From Akkermansiaceae bacterium (GTDB lineage: Bacteria; Verrucomicrobiota; Verrucomicrobiia; Verrucomicrobiales; Akkermansiaceae), in NCBI GenBank assembly GCA_028293225.1, contig JAQGPE010000162.1, positions 1 to 7,637 of the forward strand: a stretch of DNA of 7,637 nucleotides. The letters run 5' to 3'. Below the pieces are notes generated by a model. It was not told the origin of the DNA. It made no database searches and saw only the letters and a list, made by a program, of their open reading frames with translations. A program made the translations under genes and the position numbers. Of the stretch, positions 1-5,612 are shown in pieces (positions within the stretch are counted from its first letter, which is position 1; each line of letters opens with the position of its first letter).

Positions 1-2768
1 GGAATCACGATGGCGACGTGGATCCAGCCGGCGCCGCGGGGATCCGAGACCGCGGCCGTGTTGAAGTTGATGCCGCCGCCATTGAACTCAGCGCGGAAGC
101 GGTAGCTGGTGCTGTGGTTCAGGTTGATGTCGAAGCGCTTCCCATTGTTGGCGGTGCCTGACCCGTTCGGAGCGCCCCAGGAGATGAGGGTCGAGCGGAT
201 GCCGACGCCCTGATCGACGTCGGCATTGGCCCAGAAAGCGATGGTGCGGGCGTGGGTGCCGGTGACGCCTTTCTGGCCGGTCAGGATGACCTTCGGTGCG
301 GTGGCTCCACCGAAACGCAGGGCGCCGGAGAGCTTGCCATCGGTCCAGCTGGTGGCGCCGAAACCGGTGAGCGTGCCGAGCGGGCGGCCGCCGGCTTCAT
401 AGGCCACGGAGCCGCTGGTTTCATCGAGCGGCAGCCAGAGGTTTTCGTTGGCGGCGTAGACGCTGACGTGGACGGTGGCGGAGGTCTGCGTCTCGCCATC
501 GGTGACGATGTAGGAGAAGGCGTCCTCGCCGAAGAAGCCGGGGCGCGGCGTGTAAACGATCGAACTCCCGCTGATTTCCGCGCGGCCGTTCGGCGGGGTG
601 GTGGCTGAGACGATCGAAAGCGGCGACGGCAGGTTGTCGGCGTCGAGGTCATTGCCCAGGACCGCGATGCTGACCGGCGTCCCCTCCCCGCTGGCGCTGC
701 CGGTGGTCTGGGCGAAATCATCGCTGGCGACCGGGGAGCTGGGCTGTGGCTCGGCCTCGACGAAGAAGGCGCCGGCCGGGACGTCCTGAAGGGTGAAGCC
801 GGGGCCGCTCCACTGCAGGCTGAGCTGGTGCGCGGCGGCATTCGCATGGCGGTAGTAGATGCGGACCGGGTGGAAGCCGGCCTTCAGCGGGATATTGCCG
901 GAGGATTGGTCCGCGCCGGGGGTGTAGCCGAAGTCGGCATCGAGCAATTGGGCGTCGTGGATGCGAATGAACGCGCCGGTGTCGGTGGCCAGATGGAACT
1001 GGTAGGTGCCATCGGCCGGGACGCGCAGGTAGCCGGAGTAGAGGATGCCGACATCGTCCTCGCGACTGCGAACCGCGAGGTCCAGCGAGGTGGTGCTGCC
1101 GGTGGCGACAGGCGTCTCGTTTTCCAGATCCGGGACCCAGGGGGCAGCGAGCTCGTAGCTCTTCCAGGTCAGGCCATTGGCGAAGCCGGGCAGAGGGATG
1201 CCGGGGACCAGTTCATTGTCATAGGGGCGCGGCGCGTTGGCATTGGCGCGGCGGAGACGCAGGGTCAGGTCCTTGAACTCGCGCTGAGTCGGAATGCCGG
1301 GCTGGCCGGAGAGATCGGTGGTTTCCTTGATGTCCGTGGCCACGTTGTAGATCCGGAAGTCGGTGGCCTCATGGCTGGCGATGTTGGTGCGGACGGCCTT
1401 GAAGTCGCCGATCTGGACCACCTGCATCTGGTTGCGGGCCACGCCGCGGTGGGCGGTTTCGAAATCGGCGTAGTTGGGAGTATTCCCCGCGTAGTAGTAC
1501 TCCGAGTAGACGATCCCTTTCTTCTGCTCGCCCTGGCCGGTCAGGGTCGGGAGGATCGAGACGCCATCGGAGCGCTCGGGCTTTTTCACCCCGGCCAGTT
1601 CGGCGAAGGTCGGCAGCCAGTCCTGGAACTGGGACGGCGCGGCGGAGGTGGTGCCGGCGGCGATGCCCGCGGGCCAGCGGACCAGGGCGGGCATGCGGAT
1701 GCCGCCCTCCCAGAGGTCGCGCTTGATGCCATCGTACGGGCCGTAGGTCGCGAAGTAGGTGGGATTGTAGGTGTAGAGGCCGCCGCTGCCCGCTTCGTTG
1801 TGGGTGCCGTTGTCGGAGGTGAAGACGATCAGGGTGTTCTGGTCGACGTTCAGGTCCTTGAGCGTCTGGATCACGTCCTGCACGGCGTCGTCGAGGCGGC
1901 GGACGATGGTGGCGTGGCGCTTGGCGTATTCCGGCCAGTTCTGGTCGGCGTAGTCGGGGTGCAGGTAGGAATTGATCGTGCCATTGGCCGTATTGACGAG
2001 AGCGCCGGGGGTTCCGGTCCATTGCAGGCCGCCGGTGATGCCGCCGCCCGCGGGATAGGCCTGGGTCGGCAGATCGAGGCGGGCGTGCGGGGCGGTGTAG
2101 GCGAGGTAGAGGAAGAATGGCTGGTCCGGGTGGGCGGTCTTCTGGTCGATCAGCCATTTCTTCGACCGGGCGGTGATGAAGTCGGTCGAGTAGGCCTTGT
2201 CGAGCTGATCGGTGATCAGGTTGAACCCATCGTAAACGCGGGCGTTCACGCCTTCGCCGACGGAGGTTTCCTTCGGGTAGTGGTAGTGGGCGTCGCCGTG
2301 GTTGATGTAGCCGAAGAAGTAGTCGAAGCCGCGGTTCTGCGGGTGGCCGGGCAGGGTGTTGTTATTGCCCGCCAGGCCCCACTTGCCGATGTTGGCGGTG
2401 GCGTAGCCAGCCTGCTTGAGGACGGATGCGAGCGTGTGGTTGTTCTCGATTTCGTCGTCGAACTCATTGTCGCGGATGTTCGCGTGGCCCTGGTGGACAC
2501 CGAGCAACAGCGAGGCGCGGGAGGGGGCGCAGACCGAGACCGGGCAGTAGTGGCGGGTCAGGATCTTGCCCTCCGCGGCGAACTGGTCGAGGTGCGGAGT
2601 CTTGAACTTCTGGGTGCTGGTGCGGGCGTTCTGCCAGAGCACGCCGATGTCGCCTGGGCCGAGGTCATCGGCCAGGATGAAGACGATGTTCGGGCGCGGG
2701 GCGTCGGCCGCGAGAGCGGTTGAGACGACAGCAAGGGCTGCGGCGAGGGCGCGAATGAGCGATTTCAC
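1..2768 (-). CDS. Secreted multidomain sulfatase (FGly type), C-terminus cut by window edge
   Basis: Hydrolyses sulfate esters, probably of polysaccharides, outside the cytoplasm; the substrate cannot be predicted. The frame is open from 2768 to the left edge (922 codons, no stop). Residues 1-20 form a signal peptide ending ALA before ADAPRPN. The sulfatase domain spans about 26-485. It has metal-binding D34/D35, the CxPSR signature at C80-R84 (Cys converted to formylglycine), K129 in GKWGL, H228 in TAPHA, D319-N320 in SDNGT and K349 before EGGIRMP. The second active-site residue of the usual GKWHL is Gly131 here. Then come a PA14-like domain (about 535-660; YSGYLRVPADGTY), a cadherin-like/tandem-95 type domain (about 680-770) and a LamG-like lectin fold (about 776 to the edge), suggesting carbohydrate or surface binding. 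The GTG start is chosen because an in-frame TAG lies at 2790-2792 and no in-frame ATG precedes the signal peptide. The leader is pyrimidine-rich with no Shine-Dalgarno. Family certain; accessory domain names rest on motif recognition. Confidence 0.93.
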   Translation of the reverse strand, partial: MKSLIRALAAALAVVSTALAADAPRPNIVFILADDLGPGDIGVLWQNARTSTQKFKTPHLDQFAAEGKILTRHYCPVSVCAPSRASLLLGVHQGHANIRDNEFDDEIENNHTLASVLKQAGYATANIGKWGLAGNNNTLPGHPQNRGFDYFFGYINHGDAHYHYPKETSVGEGVNARVYDGFNLITDQLDKAYSTDFITARSKKWLIDQKTAHPDQPFFLYLAYTAPHARLDLPTQAYPAGGGITGGLQWTGTPGALVNTANGTINSYLHPDYADQNWPEYAKRHATIVRRLDDAVQDVIQTLKDLNVDQNTLIVFTSDNGTHNEAGSGGLYTYNPTYFATYGPYDGIKRDLWEGGIRMPALVRWPAGIAAGTTSAAPSQFQDWLPTFAELAGVKKPERSDGVSILPTLTGQGEQKKGIVYSEYYYAGNTPNYADFETAHRGVARNQMQVVQIGDFKAVRTNIASHEATDFRIYNVATDIKETTDLSGQPGIPTQREFKDLTLRLRRANANAPRPYDNELVPGIPLPGFANGLTWKSYELAAPWVPDLENETPVATGSTTSLDLAVRSREDDVGILYSGYLRVPADGTYQFHLATDTGAFIRIHDAQLLDADFGYTPGADQSSGNIPLKAGFHPVRIYYRHANAAAHQLSLQWSGPGFTLQDVPAGAFFVEAEPQPSSPVASDDFAQTTGSASGEGTPVSIAVLGNDLDADNLPSPLSIVSATTPPNGRAEISGSSIVYTPRPGFFGEDAFSYIVTDGETQTSATVHVSVYAANENLWLPLDETSGSVAYEAGGRPLGTLTGFGATSWTDGKLSGALRFGGATAPKVILTGQKGVTGTHARTIAFWANADVDQGVGIRSTLISWGAPNGSGTANNGKRFDINLNHSTSYRFRAEFNGGGINFNTAAVSDPRGAGWIHVAIVI

Positions 2769-2809
2769 GACGATGGGTGAAGAGAGAAACTACCAGATAT
2801 GCCGTAGAT
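2769..2809 (-). other. Short PEP-CTERM/sulfatase intergenic leader
   Basis: These 41 nt hold no hairpin or T-run that would end transcription, and no good promoter. The 22 nt before the sulfatase GTG are 18 pyrimidines (TCTCTCTTCACCC on the minus strand) with no AGGAG-like site. The segment fits a co-transcribed leader whose initiation does not use Shine-Dalgarno pairing. Confidence 0.55.
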
Positions 2810-3502
2810 TCAGGCCTGGCGGCGGCGGCGCAGCAGCGGCAGGACGGCCGCGGCGCTGGCGAGCAGAGCCGAGGTGGGCTCCGGGACGGCATTTCCGGTC
2901 AGGACCAGGTTGTCGATCGCCACGTTGTTGCCGGAGGTGGCGAAGCTGCTGGCCGTAACGACGAAGGTGTAGGCGGTCCCGGAATTCAGGTCCGGCAGCG
3001 CGGTCAGATCGAGGTTGGCCGTCACGCCGCCAGCGGTGCCGCCGGGGTCGGTGACATCGGCGAAAGCGGAACCGAGCGAAGTCGTGCCGTCGAAGATTTC
3101 GAGCGTGTAGCGTACCGACTTCGAGGCGGACTGGGTGCCGGCGGTGTTGCTGATGGCGCGGAAATCGAGCGCGAAACCGGTGAGGTCGAGTCCGACGGTC
3201 GGATTGACGATGAACGAGGTAGCCCAGGGGCCGGCGGTCTCGATATTGCGGGCGACCTGGATGTTGTCGGCGGGAGTGCCGCCGGTGCGGAAACCGAAGG
3301 TGGTGGCGGGGGCGGCCGGGTCGTAGAAGGTGAGCGTGGCAGCCGGAACTTGGACGCCATTGGCGGTCCAGGAGATATTGGTGGCGGAGCTGCCCGAGGT
3401 GTCGACGCCGGTGAAGTCGGTGGCGAGGACCGTGGCGGCGTGGCCGAGGGACGACGAAAGGACGGCGGCGGTAGCAACGAGAACGAGGGAACGGAACATC
3501 AT
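2810..3502 (-). CDS. PEP-CTERM sorting-domain protein
   Basis: Exported protein of 230 aa of unknown function. Residues 1-22 are a signal peptide (MMFRSLVL... ending GHA). The mature part is rich in Ala, Thr, Gly and Ser and looks like a beta-rich adhesin or lectin-like fold, with alternating hydrophobic strands and few charges. The C-terminus is a textbook PEP-CTERM tail: VPEPT at 206-210, a hydrophobic helix at about 211-224 and RRRR at 225-228. In this family the tail is recognised and cleaved by an exosortase, and the protein goes to the outer surface or extracellular matrix. No exosortase gene is in view. Two consecutive ATGs (3502 and 3499) could start it; the first is used. The leader is pyrimidine-rich (CTCCCCTCGTT) with no Shine-Dalgarno. 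The sulfatase gene follows after 41 nt on the same strand with no terminator visible, so they probably share a transcript. Confidence 0.9.
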   Translation of the reverse strand: MMFRSLVLVATAAVLSSSLGHAATVLATDFTGVDTSGSSATNISWTANGVQVPAATLTFYDPAAPATTFGFRTGGTPADNIQVARNIETAGPWATSFIVNPTVGLDLTGFALDFRAISNTAGTQSASKSVRYTLEIFDGTTSLGSAFADVTDPGGTAGGVTANLDLTALPDLNSGTAYTFVVTASSFATSGNNVAIDNLVLTGNAVPEPTSALLASAAAVLPLLRRRRQA

Positions 3503-3621
3503 GGCAACGAGGGGAGCGCAGGATTTCCAGTGGGCTGGTCTTTCCCGGCGCGCGATGGCGGCTCAACCTCGGGTGTTCCCGTGGGCTTCAACCCGGCGCT
3601 CTTGGAGCGGGGCGGCGGGAC

Positions 3622-3650
3622 ATTTGACGGGTGGAACGGGAGTGTCAAAT
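3622..3650 (-). promoter_or_regulatory. 7-bp inverted repeat overlapping a possible -35 box for the PEP-CTERM gene
   Basis: Perfect arms ATTTGAC and GTCAAAT are separated by 15 nt, centred at 3636. On the minus strand the right arm contains TTGACA (3648-3643), a perfect -35 consensus. The matching -10 is poor: the best is TCAAAT with a 15-nt gap, and it falls in the other arm. A transcript from here would have a leader of roughly 110-125 nt before the PEP-CTERM ATG. It could be an operator for a dimeric regulator covering the promoter, or a chance palindrome. Confidence 0.3.
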
Positions 3651-3762
3651 CAATCCATACTAGCTTGAGTACTTTTGTTGGGTATTCCCTAAAAGTGCCG
3701 GACGGGTGAGATTCGTTAACCGCGGTGGATCGGAGGAGAACCGCAGATGAAAGGCAGGATGG

Positions 3763-3810
3763 TGGGTGAGGTTTGGCAGGTTGTTTCGGGTGGGAGGGAG
3801 ATGGGTGAGG
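3763..3810. repeat. Repeat block A: two TGGGTGAGG copies 39 nt apart
   Basis: TGGGTGAGG occurs at 3763-3771 and 3802-3810. The first copy continues with TT and the second with C, exactly as in block B at 3954-4001. The 39-nt units starting at 3763 and 3954 agree at about 25 of 39 positions by eye. The blocks therefore look like an old duplication of a two-unit repeat. Function unknown. Confidence 0.5.
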
Positions 3811-3900
3811 CGGACTGGTGAAGAAGAGCGGGCGCGTCGAGGCTGCTGAAAGAAGTCACGCGAGGACGCGCCCGTCTTGCGGCTTCGCCGGGTGCCTCTA

Positions 3901-3919
3901 CCAGGGGTTTCACCCCTGG
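3901..3919. repeat. Perfect hairpin, 7-bp stem, 5-nt loop
   Basis: CCAGGGG (3901-3907) pairs with CCCCTGG (3913-3919) around the loop TTTCA. There is no T-run on either side, so it is a poor intrinsic terminator. It sits within a cluster of smaller hairpins (CGGC-TTC-GCCG at 3880-3890 and GCGCC-TGC-GGCGC at 3932-3944), as REP-like interspersed elements often do. Confidence 0.5.
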
Positions 3920-3931
3920 CTGTCTCATTTC

Positions 3932-3944
3932 GCGCCTGCGGCGC
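3932..3944. repeat. CCTGCGG-core mini-hairpin, copy 1
   Basis: GCGCC and GGCGC pair around a TGC loop (5-bp stem, 13 nt). It shares the core CCTGCGG and the same geometry with the hairpins at 4027-4039 and 4135-4147, but differs in the outer stem while keeping the pairing. Confidence 0.45.
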
Positions 3945-3953
3945 TCTAAGAAG

Positions 3954-4001
3954 TGGGTGAGGTTGGTTAAGGGGATTCGATCGAGATAGAAATGGGTGAG
4001 G
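3954..4001. repeat. Repeat block B: two TGGGTGAGG copies 39 nt apart
   Basis: TGGGTGAGG occurs at 3954-3962 and 3993-4001, with the same 39-nt spacing as block A, 191 nt away. The hairpins at 3880-3890, 3901-3919 and 3932-3944 lie between the two blocks. A 9-nt match, GGTGGATCG, also lies just outside each block (3724-3732 and 4006-4014). Confidence 0.5.
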
Positions 4002-4026
4002 CTGAGGTGGATCGTTCCGGGAAGTG

Positions 4027-4039
4027 CGGCCTGCGGCCG
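4027..4039. repeat. CCTGCGG-core mini-hairpin, copy 2
   Basis: CGGCC and GGCCG pair around TGC. The surrounding 16 nt, GTGCGGCCTGCGGCCG (4024-4039), recur exactly at 4132-4147, 108 nt away. Confidence 0.5.
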
Positions 4040-4095
4040 GGAGGTTTTCAGAGCAGCCACGGGACGTGTCAGCCACTTGGCCGGCATGGGGCGCA

Positions 4096-4110
4096 GCGCT
4101 GCGGTGAGAC
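4096..4110. repeat. 15-nt direct repeat, copy 1
   Basis: GCGCTGCGGTGAGAC here matches GCGCTGCGGTGAAAC at 4190-4204 in 14 of 15 positions. The 94-nt offset is close to the 108-nt offset of the GTGCGGCCTGCGGCCG pair, so an approximately 100-nt segment may have been duplicated and then diverged. Confidence 0.4.
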
Positions 4111-4134
4111 ACGGCTGGACTGCCTGGGATCGTG

Positions 4135-4147
4135 CGGCCTGCGGCCG
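4135..4147. repeat. CCTGCGG-core mini-hairpin, copy 3
   Basis: A second CGGCC-TGC-GGCCG palindrome, within an exact 16-nt repeat (4132-4147) of 4024-4039. Confidence 0.5.
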
Positions 4148-4161
4148 TGGGCCGTCTGACG

Positions 4162-4179
4162 GGGGGCTGGAAAGCCCCC
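4162..4179 (-). terminator. GC hairpin downstream of the P450 gene, possible terminator
   Basis: GGGGGCT (4162-4168) pairs perfectly with AGCCCCC (4173-4179) around a 4-nt loop. It lies about 105 nt past the P450 stop codon. Read in the P450 direction the stem is not followed by a T-run (CGTC), so this is not a canonical Rho-independent terminator. It may stall polymerase, protect the 3' end, or be another interspersed palindrome. Confidence 0.3.
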
Positions 4180-4189
4180 GCTCCTTTCC

Positions 4190-4204
4190 GCGCTGCGGTG
4201 AAAC
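4190..4204. repeat. 15-nt direct repeat, copy 2
   Basis: GCGCTGCGGTGAAAC, 14 of 15 identical to 4096-4110. Confidence 0.4.
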
Positions 4205-4283
4205 CATGTCGCTGGTCATTCGCGGCGATCCTGAGGGAAGGAGCGCCGGGGAAGCGATTGTGGGAGGCGCAAGATGAATGCGG

Positions 4284-5612
4284 CTACTTCCGGAGTTTGA
4301 GGGGGAGGCCGTGTTTCATGCGGAGGGTGATGGCGGGCTCCGGTTCGATGGGATGGCCGGGGAGGGCTTCGATTTCGAAGTGGCGGAGGATCATCGGGAG
4401 GATGACGCGGGCCTCGGCGAGGGCGAACTCACTGCCGATGCAGTAGCGCGGACCGGCGCCGAAGGGGTAGTAGGCGGGGTGGTCACGCCGCTCGAAACGC
4501 TCGGGAAGGAAATCCTCCGGCCGGTCCCAGAAGGCGGGGTGGCGGTGGAGGGTGTAGGGGCTGATGATGAGGCCGGAGCCGCGCGGGATGAAGAAGCCGC
4601 CGATTTCGTCGTCAGCGATGACGTGGCGCTCCATGGCCCAGATCGGCGGGTAGAGGCGGAGGGTTTCCTCGAAGACGTGGAGGGTTTGCGGGAGTTGCGC
4701 GAGGTCGGCCATGGCGGGCAGGCGGTCGCCGCAGACCTGCTGGAATTCGCTGCGGATGGCGTCCGCCCACTGCGGATGGCGATCGAGGAGGTGGAGGGAC
4801 CAGGCCAGGGCGTTGGCGGTGGTTTCGTGGCCGGCGAGGAGGAAGGCGATGGCTTCGTTGCGCACCTCGGCGTCGCTGAGGGTGAAGCCGCTTTCGGCAT
4901 CCTGGCTGGCCATCAGCATGCTCAGCAGATTCGGCTGGGCGGGTGGATTCGCGCGCTGGCGGGCGATGAGGCGGGCCACGATGGCATCGACCTCGGCGAG
5001 GGCTTTCGCGAAGCGGCGGTTGGCGGGGGTGGGCCAGCCGGGCGGGGCGTTCACGATGCTACGCCATCTGCCGTAGGTGTGGGTGACCAGCACGTGCATG
5101 GCTTCCTCCACGGCGCGGGCTTCCTGCTCCAGATCGGCGCCGAAGAGGCAGCGGCCGACGATGCGGAAGGTGAGCTGCATCATTTCCGAGGCGGCCTCGA
5201 CCGGTTGGCGCGCCTGGGCTTTTCGCTGCCAGTCCGTCAGCATGATGGCGGTGCAGTCCGCGATGGTGTCGATGAAGCCGGCGACCACGGTGCGGTGGAA
5301 CATCGGCTGGATCAGCTTGCGGCGCCGCTGCCAGGATGCGCCATTGGCGGTCAGCAGGCTTTCTCCGCAGATCAGGCTGAGGGCGCTGGAGCTGCGTGAG
5401 GCCTTGTCGTAGTTGGCGCGGTGGCGGATGAGGACGTGCGCGACGTGGTCGGGGTGATTGACCAGGTGCATGACCATGGGACCCACGCGGAAACGGACCA
5501 CATCGCCGCACTGGCGGGCGCCGTCGATCATGAGGCCCAGCACGTCGCGGCGCAGGCGGTGAAGATGGCCGGTGAGAAAGGCTCCCTGCGGGCTGGGGGC
5601 GAGGCGCTTCAT
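4284..5612 (-). CDS. Cytochrome P450 monooxygenase
   Basis: Heme-thiolate enzyme that inserts one oxygen atom of O2 into an organic substrate, usually giving a hydroxyl. It has 442 aa from the chosen start. All family landmarks are present in order: C-helix WxxxR (W94-R98), I-helix oxygen-activation motif AGHETT (260-265), K-helix ExxR (E316-R319, in EETLRLYPP), PERF (370-373), and the heme loop FxxGxRxCxG with the axial cysteine at C391 (FGAGPRYCIG). It has no membrane anchor or fused reductase, so it needs separate redox partners, and none is in the window. An upstream in-frame start at 5654 would add 14 aa, but the ATG at 5612 is preferred: it overlaps the sulfotransferase stop as TGATG, and the protein then begins just before the typical N-terminal P450 region. 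No Shine-Dalgarno is visible, which fits translational coupling. The motif set (xAGHETT, FGAGPRxCIG) resembles the bacterial class related to CYP102/CYP110/CYP4, but I cannot assign a CYP family. Confidence 0.95.
   Translation of the reverse strand: MKRLAPSPQGAFLTGHLHRLRRDVLGLMIDGARQCGDVVRFRVGPMVMHLVNHPDHVAHVLIRHRANYDKASRSSSALSLICGESLLTANGASWQRRRKLIQPMFHRTVVAGFIDTIADCTAIMLTDWQRKAQARQPVEAASEMMQLTFRIVGRCLFGADLEQEARAVEEAMHVLVTHTYGRWRSIVNAPPGWPTPANRRFAKALAEVDAIVARLIARQRANPPAQPNLLSMLMASQDAESGFTLSDAEVRNEAIAFLLAGHETTANALAWSLHLLDRHPQWADAIRSEFQQVCGDRLPAMADLAQLPQTLHVFEETLRLYPPIWAMERHVIADDEIGGFFIPRGSGLIISPYTLHRHPAFWDRPEDFLPERFERRDHPAYYPFGAGPRYCIGSEFALAEARVILPMILRHFEIEALPGHPIEPEPAITLRMKHGLPLKLRK

Larger units (their letters stand above)
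3503..4283. other. 781-nt non-coding, repeat-rich intergenic region
   Basis: This lies between the PEP-CTERM start and the P450 stop. Frames that stay open here on either strand give low-complexity Pro/Arg/Ser peptides with no recognisable domain, so I call no gene. The part next to the PEP-CTERM gene (about 3503-3720) is more AT-rich near 3640-3720 and probably carries its promoter. The rest (about 3720-4220) holds short direct repeats and perfect small palindromes, listed separately. It resembles decayed interspersed palindromic sequence more than regulatory or coding DNA. A small RNA cannot be excluded. Confidence 0.6.

Noticed and set aside
828..2723. 631-codon open frame on the plus strand
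   Set aside because: It is exactly antisense to the sulfatase, whose motifs are unmistakable. The translation is Gly/Val/Asp/Ala-rich with no domain, the usual mirror of high-GC codon bias.
2777..3709. 310-codon open frame on the plus strand
   Set aside because: Antisense to the PEP-CTERM gene; low-complexity Gly/Glu/Arg/Asp translation.
3763..4001. CRISPR-like array
   Set aside because: The repeated word is only 9 nt, spacing is 39/152/39, and there are no 25-35 nt repeats or cas genes.
4162..4179. Strong Rho-independent terminator
   Set aside because: The stem is good, but no T-run follows in the P450 direction; kept only as a low-confidence candidate.
3716..4219. Minus-strand frames of 150-167 codons in the intergenic region
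   Set aside because: They run through palindromes and direct repeats and give Pro/Arg/Ser-rich peptides without a domain or a plausible start region.
4278..5399. 373-codon open frame on the plus strand
   Set aside because: Antisense shadow of the P450; composition is mirror-like (Gly, Glu, Asp, Val) with no motif.
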